This document shows positions 1 through 7,060 of a stretch of 8,360 bases of DNA, piece after piece. The number at the start of each line of letters is the position of its first letter. Position 1 is the stretch's first letter. Source of the DNA: Bradyrhizobium sp. Lineage in GTDB: Bacteria > Pseudomonadota > Alphaproteobacteria > Rhizobiales > Xanthobacteraceae. A model generated the notes under the pieces. The model was not told where the DNA came from. It did no database searches and saw only the letters and a program-made list of their open reading frames with translations. Location of the stretch: NCBI GenBank assembly GCA_028290165.1, contig JAQGKJ010000752.1:1-8360 (forward strand). The letters run 5' to 3'. The translations under genes were made by a program, and so were the position numbers.

Positions 1-357
1 TTTGACGAGGTCAAGGAAGCCGCCACCGGTTTCACCAGCGGCAACGTCATGACCTCGCTGGAGAAGGACGTCGGCAACGCGCTGCGGATCGATGACATCG
101 ACAAGCCGGCGATTTCGGAAACCGAAACGCCGGCCGCGACCGCAACGGATACGCCCGCGATCGAACCGCCGGTAGCGCCCATAACGCCGGCCACGTCGAA
201 GGTCGACGCGCCGGAGACACCGATTCCGGAAACCTTCACCGAGGCCGACGCACATGCGGCCGCGATGGAGCCGCTGGCGATCACGCGCGAAGTGCACGCG
301 CAGCCCGCGCCGCAGGAGCCGGCGCCCGACCTTCTCAAGGACGCCAAAGCGTCATGA
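1..357 (+). CDS. tatB: Sec-independent translocase TatB, C-terminal part (5' end outside window)
   Basis: The frame is open from base 1 and ends at TGA 355-357, giving 118 residues without the start. The visible part begins near [15 protein letters not shown], which resembles the end of a TatB amphipathic helix region. It continues into a low-complexity tail rich in Ala, Pro, Thr and Glu, as is usual for alphaproteobacterial TatB. The membrane anchor that would prove the family lies upstream of the window, so the call leans on context: the stop overlaps the tatC start in an ATGA (354-357), which suggests translational coupling. TatB together with TatC forms the receptor for twin-arginine signal peptides at the inner membrane. 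The ATG at 49 is internal and is not a credible start. Confidence 0.85.
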   Translation, partial: FDEVKEAATGFTSGNVMTSLEKDVGNALRIDDIDKPAISETETPAATATDTPAIEPPVAPITPATSKVDAPETPIPETFTEADAHAAAMEPLAITREVHAQPAPQEPAPDLLKDAKAS

Positions 358-1175
358 GCGCCGAGGACATTGAGGCCAGCAAAGCGCCGTTGATGGATCA
401 TCTGATCGAGCTGCGTTCGCGGCTGATCAAGGCGCTGCTTGGATTCGGCGTCGCCTTCATCTTCTGTTTCTTCTTCGCCAAGCAGATCTACAACGTGCTG
501 GTATGGCCGTTCGTCTGGGTGGCGGGTCCGGAAAATTCGAAGTTCATCTACACGGCGCTGTTGGAATATTTCATCACCCAGCTGAAGCTCGCGATGTTCG
601 GCGCCGGTTTCATCTCGTTTCCGATCATCGCCACCCAGATTTACAAATTCGTGGCGCCCGGCCTCTACAAGCACGAGCGCGGCGCGTTTCTGCCCTATCT
701 GATCGCGACGCCAGTGTTCTTCGTGCTGGGATCGATGCTGGTGTATTTCGTGGTGCTGCCGATGCTCGTGCGCTTCTCGCTCGGCATGCAGCAGGCCGCC
801 GGGCTGGAGACCGCGCAGATTCAGCTGTTGCCGAAGGTCGGCGAATATCTGTCGCTGATGATGTCGCTGATCTTCGCGTTCGGGGTTGCGTTCCAGCTGC
901 CGGTGATCCTGACGCTATTGGGGCGGGTCGGCATCATCACCTCAAAGCAGCTGCGCGAAAAGCGCCGCTATTTCATCGTGGTCGCCTTCATCATCGCGGC
1001 TGTCCTGACGCCGCCCGACGTGCTGAGCCAGGCCTCGCTCGCGATCCCCCTGCTGGCGCTGTACGAAGGTTCGATCATCGCGGTGCGCATCGTCGAGAAG
1101 AAGGCAGCCGCCGCGGCCGCCGCCAGCCCGCCATCCGCCGCCCCGCCGCCGCCCGATCCGACGCCGGCGGAATAG
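354..1175 (+). CDS. tatC: Sec-independent protein translocase TatC
   Basis: The product is a 273-residue polytopic inner-membrane protein, the core of the twin-arginine translocase that binds signal peptides of folded cargo. Family marks visible are the N-terminal HLIELRSRL (residues 16-24, with Glu19), the LYKHERG loop (104-110, with Glu108 at the position I align to the functionally important E. coli Glu103), and about six hydrophobic segments near 28-48, 76-98, 112-138, 165-190, 205-220 and 226-246. Where E. coli has Glu170 (FGVSFE), this protein has Gln181 (FGVAFQ). The tail from residue 249 is a run of Lys, Ala and Pro, probably disordered in the cytoplasm. The start codon ATG overlaps the tatB stop, so the two genes are very probably co-transcribed and translationally coupled. 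Confidence 0.97.
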   Translation: MSAEDIEASKAPLMDHLIELRSRLIKALLGFGVAFIFCFFFAKQIYNVLVWPFVWVAGPENSKFIYTALLEYFITQLKLAMFGAGFISFPIIATQIYKFVAPGLYKHERGAFLPYLIATPVFFVLGSMLVYFVVLPMLVRFSLGMQQAAGLETAQIQLLPKVGEYLSLMMSLIFAFGVAFQLPVILTLLGRVGIITSKQLREKRRYFIVVAFIIAAVLTPPDVLSQASLAIPLLALYEGSIIAVRIVEKKAAAAAAASPPSAAPPPPDPTPAE

Positions 1176-1198
1176 GGCTGGTCGCCCCACCCACCGCC

Positions 1199-1302
1199 GT
1201 CATCCTGAGGGCGGCCCAAAGGGCCGCGTCTCGAAGGATGGGCACGAGCGCCGTCATCCTGTCATTCTTCCAGGCTCGCAAGTGCTCGCACCTCGGGATC
1301 AC
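1199..1302. repeat. Composite palindromic repeat: unit A (1199-1239), spacer, degenerate unit B inverted (1261-1302)
   Basis: Unit A begins TCATCCTGAGG, has the perfect 7-base stem GCGGCCC/GGGCCGC (1211-1217 and 1221-1227, loop AAA), and ends TCTCGAAGGAT. Bases 1200-1239 are identical, as reverse complement, to 5869-5908 (40 of 40). A 21-base spacer leads to unit B in the opposite orientation (1261-1302), a degenerate relative of the palindromes at 5806-5847 and 6302-6343. The order A-spacer-B and the spacer length match the copy at 5806-5908, read on the other strand. It lies between tatC and serS and contains no gene. I recognise it as a GC-rich intergenic repeat of the kind common in Bradyrhizobium, but I have no established name for it. 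Confidence 0.85.
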
Positions 1303-1364
1303 AACAGAGCGCGCCGCCTTCGGTGTTCCAAATCGCCCTTATTCGAGGTACTGGATGCCCGCCA

Positions 1365-1394
1365 TTGACTTTCCGCATCAATGCGGAGCGTCAA
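1365..1394. promoter_or_regulatory. 30-base interrupted inverted repeat upstream of serS
   Basis: TTGAC (1365-1369) and TCCGCA (1372-1377) pair with TGCGGA (1382-1387) and GTCAA (1390-1394), leaving a 2x2 internal loop and a TCAA tip. It ends 11 bases before the serS Shine-Dalgarno AGGA (1406-1409). It could be a protein-binding operator or a leader RNA hairpin. There is no T run after it, so it does not look like an intrinsic terminator for tatC. The function is unknown. Confidence 0.45.
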
Positions 1395-1413
1395 CGCTTT
1401 GAGCCAGGACTGA

Positions 1414-2829
<1,416 letters not shown>

Positions 2830-2943
2830 CTCCGGCAATTTGTTCGAGACAAACCGCCTTCGATGTTTGCGTAGGCGGCGCCTCCCGGTATCCTCGTTTT
2901 CTGCCTGCGGCGAGAGTTGCTTTTTCCGGAACCGAACATAGCC

Positions 2944-3405
2944 ATGGCCCTGCATCGCGACATCTATTGGGTGGGCAGACAATGGGCCGTCACCGGCCAC
3001 GGGATGCAGACGGTCGACCAAAAGCTGAAAGGTAAATTCGATATCGAGGTCGCTCGGCTATGGGAAGACGGCCTCCTGGAAAGCCTGCGCACCGAGCGCT
3101 GGCTCAATGTCGAGGATTTTGAGAAAGGGCTCGCCGTCGCCCGCAAGCATTTCCCGGAGCCGCCGCGAAAGACCGCGCCGCCGGAAGAGCGCGTGCTGGG
3201 CCTGATAGAAACGGTTTTGAAAGATACGAGTTCGAAAGAGACGAGTCCGAAAAAAACGGACTTGAAGAAAACGGACCTTGAAGATACGGGCTTGAAAGAA
3301 GATCCCGTTGAAGCGCCGAAACCGGCGGCGCAAAAATTCGATATGCGAATTGAAAGCTGGCCCGCAAAATTCGTGCCCCAATGGCGCGTTCGCATCAAGC
3401 GGTAG
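2944..3405 (+). CDS. Conserved hypothetical protein with charged pentapeptide repeat
   Basis: The product has 153 residues and I assign no function. The N-terminal part (1-80: ALHRDIYWVGRQWAVTGHGM, then KLKGKFDIEVARLWEDGL) and the C-terminal end (KFDMRIESWPAKFVPQWRVRI) look like the conserved parts of a small soluble protein of Bradyrhizobium-like bacteria. Between them (residues about 92-121) lies a Lys/Glu/Asp/Thr-rich linker built from six 5-residue units encoded by a 15-base tandem repeat (3217-3306). There is no signal peptide, membrane segment or cysteine motif. I chose ATG 2944 because the family-like sequence starts there. An in-frame TTG at 2917 would add nine residues, and neither start has a strong Shine-Dalgarno. 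It follows serS by 114 bases in the same direction. Confidence 0.7.
   Translation: MALHRDIYWVGRQWAVTGHGMQTVDQKLKGKFDIEVARLWEDGLLESLRTERWLNVEDFEKGLAVARKHFPEPPRKTAPPEERVLGLIETVLKDTSSKETSPKKTDLKKTDLEDTGLKEDPVEAPKPAAQKFDMRIESWPAKFVPQWRVRIKR
3217..3306 (+). repeat. In-frame 15-base tandem repeat, six degenerate copies
   Basis: Units start at 3217, 3232, 3247, 3262, 3277 and 3292 and encode LKDTS, SKETS, PKKTD, LKKTD, LEDTG and LKEDP. The 15-base period keeps the reading frame, so copy-number change would only lengthen or shorten the charged linker of the host protein. The repeat is AT-richer than the surrounding coding sequence. Confidence 0.8.
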
Positions 3406-3543
3406 TTACCAGACGTTGACATACAGAAAGCCCGCATTTGAATTGCTATAGCCGCGACCCCCGCCAGTTCCATTCACCGTCACCAATAAAGTTTTTTCAA
3501 AATGAGCAATTTTGACCACGGCGCGCGATGCCGGGAGGCTCAT
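3406..3543 (-). pseudogene. Possible small coding remnant or small protein, convergent with the hypothetical gene
   Basis: On the minus strand a 45-residue frame runs from ATG 3543 to TAA 3408-3406. Its C-terminal half reads LVTVNGTGGGRGYSNSNAG and then FLYVNVW. The Gly/Asn-rich, then aromatic ending looks protein-like, and the region has no better use. The stop abuts the stop of the plus-strand gene with no base between them (TAG then TTA). The frame stays open upstream to about 3582 with no ATG further out and no well-spaced Shine-Dalgarno. It may be the 3' remnant of a longer surface or secreted protein gene, a genuine small protein, or chance. I recognise no family. Confidence 0.25.
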
Positions 3544-3610
3544 GCTCCGGTTCGACGGCGGTTTCGGTCGCCGCGAGTCCGGTCACACTCCCACAGCAAC
3601 GCGATGTGTC

Positions 3611-3850
3611 ATGCCTGAATTTCAACCGGTATCATCAGCGCATATTTCGGCAATCAAGCGACCGGCCTGCCCGAACTGCCGGGACAATCGCATGCTGCTG
3701 TCGAAGCTCGAAACGGGACGGTCCGGCTTCGGCACGCGCACCTTCGAGTGCCAGAAGTGCGGTCGCGTTCAGACCACGGTCGTATCTAGCGATCCCATGA
3801 CCTCGCAGATGCGGGGTTGGCTTGCGGGCGAACTGAAGCCGCCGACGTAG
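3611..3850 (+). CDS. Small zinc-ribbon-like protein, four cysteines
   Basis: The product has 79 residues with two CxxC knuckles, Cys20/Cys23 (CPNC) and Cys47/Cys50 (CQKC), separated by 23 residues, the layout of a zinc ribbon. I recognise the MPEFQPVSSAHISAIKRPAC start and the ending GWLAGELKPP as typical of a small protein family present in several copies in Bradyrhizobium-like genomes; its function is unknown to me. It may bind nucleic acid or protein, which is inference from the fold alone. The start at 3611 is chosen because family-like sequence begins there. The in-frame ATG at 3512 adds 33 residues that look like translated non-coding DNA. The Shine-Dalgarno is weak at both. It stands alone, 200 bases ahead of the Crp/Fnr gene. 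Confidence 0.7.
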   Translation: MPEFQPVSSAHISAIKRPACPNCRDNRMLLSKLETGRSGFGTRTFECQKCGRVQTTVVSSDPMTSQMRGWLAGELKPPT

Positions 3851-3937
3851 TCGCGCGCGCGGGCCTCACAGTCTCGCCGCCCGGAACCCATTTACCGGCG
3901 CATTGCGTCTAAAAATGGCGGCCATCCTTGGCCCGAT

Positions 3938-3971
3938 TTGTGTCGCTCACCGGACATAAGAGGATTATACT
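3938..3971 (+). promoter_or_regulatory. Weak promoter candidate for the Crp/Fnr gene
   Basis: TATACT at 3966-3971 is a good -10 hexamer, the best in the 200-base gene-free stretch 3851-4050. The only TTG-type -35 (TTGTGT, 3938-3943) is 22 bases away, which is too far for a normal sigma-70 promoter, so an activator would be needed or the call is wrong. I saw no FNR/FixK-type TTGA-N6-TCAA site in this stretch. Confidence 0.2.
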
Positions 3972-4050
3972 AGGGCATCACCGCGCCTTCGTCGGCTGTT
4001 GCCGGTGACCGAGATTGTCGTGCTCCCGGCCTTGGTGACGGAGCAACACC

Positions 4051-4743
4051 ATGCCCAATACGCCGCCCACTGAGGTCCAAAAAGGGGTGTTTGACCCCCC
4101 GGCTTTTCTTGGCCGCGCCAAGGCCGGGATAGCGATCGAGCGATACGCGAAAAACCAGAAGATCTTCAGCCAGGGCGACGTCGCCGACGCCGTCCTTTAT
4201 CTCCAAAAGGGCAAGGTCAAGATCACGGTTTTGTCCGAGCACGGCAAGGAAGCTGTGGTCGGGATCGTCGGCGAGGGCCAATTCTTCGGCGAGGGGTGTC
4301 TGGAGGGGACGGAATTGCGCGCCGCCACCAGTCAGGCCATGGAAGAGTGCCTGATCACGTCGATCACAAAGCCCGCCATGCTTGCGACGCTTGCGAAGGA
4401 GCCGAGGTTCTCCGCATTTTTCATCGCCTATCTGCTTTCGCGCAACAGCCGGATCGAAGACGACCTGATCGACCAGCTGTTCAATTCCAGCGAAAGGCGG
4501 CTGGCGCGCCTGCTTTTGATCCTTGCGAATTTCGGCAACGAAAGCGACGCAGCGCCTGTCGCCGTCACCCTCAATCAGGAAACCCTGGCAGAAATGATCG
4601 GCACCACCCGGTCCCGGGTGAGCTTTTTCATGAACAAATTCCGTAAAAAGGGATTTATCGACTACAACGGAAAGATCGAGGTCCACCGTTCGCTGCTCGA
4701 CGCGGTGCTGCACGAAAAACCTCAGATCGACGAGGACGAGTAG
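4051..4743 (+). CDS. Crp/Fnr family transcriptional regulator
   Basis: The product is a 230-residue cytoplasmic DNA-binding regulator. Residues about 30-115 form the cyclic-nucleotide-binding beta barrel (IFSQGDVADAVLYLQKGKVK, then GEGQFFGEGCLEGTELRAAT). About 120-160 is the dimer helix. Residues 175-203 carry a winged helix-turn-helix (LNQETLAEMIGTTRSRVSFF) with the RSRVS recognition stretch. Its only cysteines are Cys83 and Cys100, so the N-terminal cysteine cluster of oxygen-sensing Fnr is absent. In the effector pocket Glu81 and Arg90 match E. coli CRP Glu72 and Arg82, but the next residue is Ala, not Ser83, so cAMP binding is uncertain. The start ATG has GGAG seven bases upstream. The family is highly paralogous in Bradyrhizobium, so no gene symbol is given and the regulon is unknown. 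Confidence 0.93.
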   Translation: MPNTPPTEVQKGVFDPPAFLGRAKAGIAIERYAKNQKIFSQGDVADAVLYLQKGKVKITVLSEHGKEAVVGIVGEGQFFGEGCLEGTELRAATSQAMEECLITSITKPAMLATLAKEPRFSAFFIAYLLSRNSRIEDDLIDQLFNSSERRLARLLLILANFGNESDAAPVAVTLNQETLAEMIGTTRSRVSFFMNKFRKKGFIDYNGKIEVHRSLLDAVLHEKPQIDEDE

Positions 4744-4814
4744 CCGGGCGCGCTTTGCGAAGTCGAATGATGGGGTGGCACGGCGGCAGCGCATCGCGTG
4801 ATCGCAGCGCCCGG
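4744..4814. other. Wide inverted repeat after the Crp/Fnr gene
   Basis: CCGGGCGC (4744-4751), immediately after the stop codon, pairs with GCGCCCGG (4807-4814) across a 55-base loop. It has no T run, so it is not a canonical intrinsic terminator; it may be chance in GC-rich DNA. The rest of the gap to surE (to 4935) shows no convincing gene. Confidence 0.3.
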
Positions 4815-4935
4815 TACCAAATTGCTTCGGCGCAGCTGCCATTTGCTCGATTTGCCGGGTTTGCCTCCATGGCGTGAGCGGGATAAGACGGCGCATCGAC
4901 TGCCACGGAACCGACCGCAAAAGGCATTTTAACGG

Positions 4936-5703
4936 ATGCGAATTCTCTGCACCAATGACGACGGCATCCACGCTCCCGGGCTGAAGATCGTCGAGGAAAT
5001 CGCCCGCGCGCTGTCCGACGACGTCTGGGTGGTGGCGCCGGAGCTAGATCAGTCCGGCGTCTCGCATTCGCTGTCGCTGAACGATCCGCTTCGCTTGCGC
5101 GAAGTCGGCCCGCGTCACTTTGCGGTAAGAGGCACGCCGACCGATTGCGTGATCATGGGCGCACGCCACATCCTCGGCGAAACCATGCCGGACCTGGTGC
5201 TTTCCGGCGTCAACAAGGGCCGCAACGTCGCCGAGGACGTCGTCTATTCCGGCACCATCGCGGGCGCGCTCGAAGGCACCATCTTGGGGATTCCGTCTTT
5301 CGCGCTGTCGCAGGAATTCAGCATGGAGACCCGCAACGCGCCGCAATGGGAGACCTCGCTGAAATTCGGCCCGCAGATCCTGCGCAGGGTGATCGACGCT
5401 GGGGTGCCCAAGAACACCGTGATCAATGTCAACTTTCCCGCCTGCGCGCCCGACGACGTCAAAGGCGTGCAGGTGACGCGGCAGGGCAAGCGCAACCTCG
5501 GCTTTCTCAAGGTCGACCAGCGCCGCGACGGCCGCGGCAACCCGTATTTCTGGATCGGGTTCGAACGGCTGGCGCAGATCGATGTGCCGGCGGAGGGTAC
5601 CGATCTAGCGGCACTGGCCGCGCGCCACGTCTCGGTGACGCCACTGCGGCTCGATCGCACCGACGAGGCGTTTTCCGAAGCACTGACGGCGACGCTGAAG
5701 TGA
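4936..5703 (+). CDS. surE: 5'/3'-nucleotidase SurE (survival protein)
   Basis: SurE is a metal-dependent phosphatase acting on nucleoside 5'- and 3'-monophosphates, linked to stationary-phase and stress survival. The protein has 255 residues, normal for the family. Metal-binding residues are in place: Asp8-Asp9 in [15 protein letters not shown], Ser40 in the QSGVSHS loop, and Asn93 in SGVNKGRN. The conserved RGTPTDCV (65-72) and the [11 protein letters not shown] stretch (104-114) are also present. The start follows AAAGG by about 11 bases. The stop codon sits in a small perfect hairpin (TGACGC-GAA-GCGTCA, 5701-5715) without a T run. surE commonly neighbours pcm and nlpD; here a 1.36 kb block with opposite-strand genes intervenes. 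Confidence 0.97.
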   Translation: MRILCTNDDGIHAPGLKIVEEIARALSDDVWVVAPELDQSGVSHSLSLNDPLRLREVGPRHFAVRGTPTDCVIMGARHILGETMPDLVLSGVNKGRNVAEDVVYSGTIAGALEGTILGIPSFALSQEFSMETRNAPQWETSLKFGPQILRRVIDAGVPKNTVINVNFPACAPDDVKGVQVTRQGKRNLGFLKVDQRRDGRGNPYFWIGFERLAQIDVPAEGTDLAALAARHVSVTPLRLDRTDEAFSEALTATLK

Positions 5704-5714
5704 CGCGAAGCGTC

Positions 5715-5790
5715 ATGTCCGGAGAGCGGGTATCCAGTACGCCGCGAACTTCGCGGTTCTATCGCCGGCCTCGGGGATACTTGGGGTGAA
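5715..5790. repeat. Probable truncated Bradyrhizobium-type intergenic repeat
   Basis: Just after surE a hairpin CCGCGA-ACT-TCGCGG (5742-5756) lies inside a wider GTATCC/GGATAC pair (5730-5735 and 5775-5780). The string GGTATCCAGTACGCCGCG recalls a dispersed repeat in Bradyrhizobium and Rhodopseudomonas genomes whose second half I expect to be a further GC palindrome, missing here. Only one copy is in the window, so the repeat call rests on memory. Confidence 0.4.
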
Positions 5791-5805
5791 ACCAGAGCGG
5801 CGGTC

Positions 5806-5908
5806 GTCATCCTGAGGTGCGCGCTCTTGCGCGCCTCGAAGGATGACCGCTGACGGTGCTTGCTGCCGATCCTTCGAGACGCGGCCCTTTGGGCCGCCCT
5901 CAGGATGA
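5806..5908. repeat. Composite palindromic repeat: unit B (5806-5847), spacer, unit A inverted (5869-5908)
   Basis: Unit B is a 42-base hairpin. Its ends GTCATCCT and AGGATGAC are perfectly complementary, as are the inner GCGCGC arms around a TCTT tip. After a 21-base spacer comes unit A in reverse (5869-5908), identical to the reverse complement of 1200-1239. The whole element is therefore the reverse complement of the tatC-serS copy. Unit B is also a near-exact inverted copy (40 of 42) of 6302-6343, so these two palindromes bracket the GIY-YIG gene. Confidence 0.88.
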
Positions 5909-5991
5909 AGGCGGAGAGGGCGGTAACCGCCGAAGAGAATGATTCCGTCCGCCCCGTCATCCGGGGGGCTTCTCAGGCGGGCGATCTATAG

Positions 5992-6297
5992 TTAGGTCTG
6001 CTTCGCCGAACCTCCGCGGCGCCGCGACAATTCGCTTACCTTGGCCCAATCGGAACGCAGCAAAGCCTCTTTCTTTGCGCGGCTCCAGCCTTTGAGTTGG
6101 CGTTCGACCGCGATGCCGTCGGTTATGCGCTCGAAATGCTCAGACCAAACAAGAACGACGGGACGCCTTGAAAAAGTGTATCCCTTGCGCGATCCCGCAT
6201 TATGCTGATCAACGCGCGGCGCGAGATCATCCCCTGTCGCACTTCCGACATAATACGAGCCGTCCGCGCAACGAAGCATGTAAACACATACACCCAT
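5992..6297 (-). CDS. GIY-YIG (URI-domain) endonuclease family protein
   Basis: The product has 101 residues, essentially one GIY-YIG nuclease domain of the small UvrC-Intron-type (YhbQ-like) group. The signature appears as VYM (5-7) and YYVG (15-18). Arg28 in LAPRVDQHN and the likely metal-binding Glu65 in AVERQLKGW are in place, followed by SRAKKEALL. Such domains cleave DNA with one metal ion. The biological role of the stand-alone bacterial proteins is mostly unknown, and this one has no obvious partner. The ATG at 6297 gives the usual MxxxVYMLRCADGSYYVG start. Its Shine-Dalgarno AAGGA lies eight bases upstream, inside the palindrome 6302-6343, which would hide it in an RNA hairpin. The gene runs against surE and pcm and is flanked on both sides by palindromic repeats, suggesting it arrived or moves with them. 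Confidence 0.85.
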   Translation of the reverse strand: MGVCVYMLRCADGSYYVGSATGDDLAPRVDQHNAGSRKGYTFSRRPVVLVWSEHFERITDGIAVERQLKGWSRAKKEALLRSDWAKVSELSRRRGGSAKQT

Positions 6298-6349
6298 CGA
6301 CGTCGTCCTTCGAGGCGCGCAAGTGCGCGCACCTCAGGATGACGTCGAT
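6296..6349. repeat. Solo unit-B palindrome with extended arms, at the GIY-YIG start codon
   Basis: Bases 6302-6343 match the reverse complement of 5806-5847 at 40 of 42 positions. The hairpin is lengthened by ATCGACGTC (6296-6304) pairing with GACGTCGAT (6341-6349), giving a nearly continuous stem of about 54 bases with a tip near 6322. The left arm includes two bases of the GIY-YIG start codon (CAT on the plus strand, 6295-6297). No unit A accompanies this copy. Confidence 0.88.
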
Positions 6350-6376
6350 TGGTCACCTGTCAATTCAGTTCGAAAA

Positions 6377-6754
6377 CTAAACGGTCGCGCTGCGGAGTGC
6401 GGTGTCGATCATGCGCGCCAGGCTTTCGATCTGGAAAGGCTTCTGCAGCGCGGGTCGGTCGCGGTATTCTTCCGGAAGGCCCGACGAGCCATAGCCGGTG
6501 GCGAAGATAAACGGCCGGTTGCGCGCGGCAATCAAGTCGGCGACCGGTGAAATCACCTTGCCGTTGACGTTGACGTCGAGAATGGCGAGGTCGAATTCGG
6601 TGGACTGCGCAAGCCTGATCGCCTCGTTGATCTCGCCGGCCTCCGCCGCGACGCGGTAGCCCAGCTCCTCCAACATGTCGGCGACCATCATCCTGATCAT
6701 GACCTCGTCCTCGACGAGGAACACAGAACCGCCCGGCGGCCGCGTCGCAGTCAT
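6377..6754 (-). CDS. Single-domain response regulator (CheY-like receiver)
   Basis: The product has 125 residues and is a stand-alone receiver domain with no output domain. The acidic pocket is Glu15-Asp16 (FLVEDEVMIR), the phosphoacceptor is Asp60 (AILDVNVNG), the switch residue is Thr86 (FATGYG) and the conserved lysine is Lys105 (LQKPF). It should be phosphorylated by a histidine kinase not present in this window and act through protein contacts in the cytoplasm, for example in a phosphorelay. I chose ATG 6754 because AAGGA stands seven bases upstream; longer starts at 6772 or 6793 lack this. A GGAAC-N16-CGTT promoter about 140 bases upstream on the same strand suggests control by the EcfG general stress sigma factor. 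It is transcribed towards the GIY-YIG gene. Confidence 0.93.
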   Translation of the reverse strand: MTATRPPGGSVFLVEDEVMIRMMVADMLEELGYRVAAEAGEINEAIRLAQSTEFDLAILDVNVNGKVISPVADLIAARNRPFIFATGYGSSGLPEEYRDRPALQKPFQIESLARMIDTALRSATV

Positions 6755-6894
6755 GATTGAGTCCTTGCCCATCCCACGATTCGAGGTTCGCAAATAACGT
6801 CAAACGATGCAATGTAAACGTGAGTGAACGCGCACTCCGACCGCTGCGGTCGCACCGCAACGGACCGTTGAGCCGGGATCGATCCCACCGCTCC

Positions 6895-6919
6895 AACGCC
6901 GGCAGTAGGGCTGGGTTCC
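6895..6919 (-). promoter_or_regulatory. EcfG-type general stress promoter for the response regulator
   Basis: On the minus strand GGAAC (6919-6915) is followed by exactly 16 bases and CGTT (6898-6895). This matches the alphaproteobacterial EcfG consensus GGAAC-N16/17-CGTT used by the PhyR-NepR-EcfG stress system. It points towards the response regulator gene, implying a leader of about 130 bases. The -35 element lies in one arm of a GTTCCC-CGGC-GGGAAC palindrome (6915-6930); the plus-strand GGAAC has no CGTT at the right distance. Nothing else in the 306-base gap 6755-7060 looked like a gene. Confidence 0.6.
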
Positions 6920-7060
6920 CCGGCGGGAACACCGAATGAAGAGGAAATTGCTCCTTAAACCAGCCGCGCTATTGCATCAACTTGTTCGGCTGGGGCGCGC
7001 GAGTAGTGTGGGGAATCGAACCGCCAGAGTGCGCGGCCGACCGCCGCCCGCGAGACCGAC

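Noticed and set aside
503..1402. A 299-codon plus-strand frame inside and beyond tatC
   Set aside because: It is an Arg/Ala-rich alternate frame of tatC that runs on through the composite repeat; no family features.
2839..2878. TTTGT/ACAAA and CCGCC/GGCGG pairs after serS as a terminator
   Set aside because: The stems are short, one loop is 15 bases, and there is no T run. Not a credible intrinsic terminator.
3416..3450. TTGACA followed by GCTATA as a promoter for the zinc-ribbon gene
   Set aside because: The spacing is about 23 bases, too long, and TTGACA lies in the possible minus-strand coding remnant.
3883..3909. GGAAC followed by CGTC as an EcfG promoter for the Crp/Fnr gene
   Set aside because: The spacing is 18 bases and the -10 element is CGTC, so it fails the consensus that the 6895-6919 site meets exactly.
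4767..4877. A 36-codon open frame between the Crp/Fnr gene and surE
   Set aside because: It has no Shine-Dalgarno, no recognisable features, and a composition like the surrounding non-coding DNA.
3970..4971. A 333-codon minus-strand open frame opposite the Crp/Fnr gene and the surE start
   Set aside because: It overlaps two genes with clear family motifs, shows no recognisable domain itself, and long antisense frames are common in GC-rich coding DNA.
7003..7025. Minus-strand GGCGGTTCGATTCCCC resembling a tRNA T-arm
   Set aside because: Only part of the T stem pairs, no CCA or acceptor stem follows, and the upstream side is pcm coding sequence. Probably chance, or at most an old attachment-site relic.
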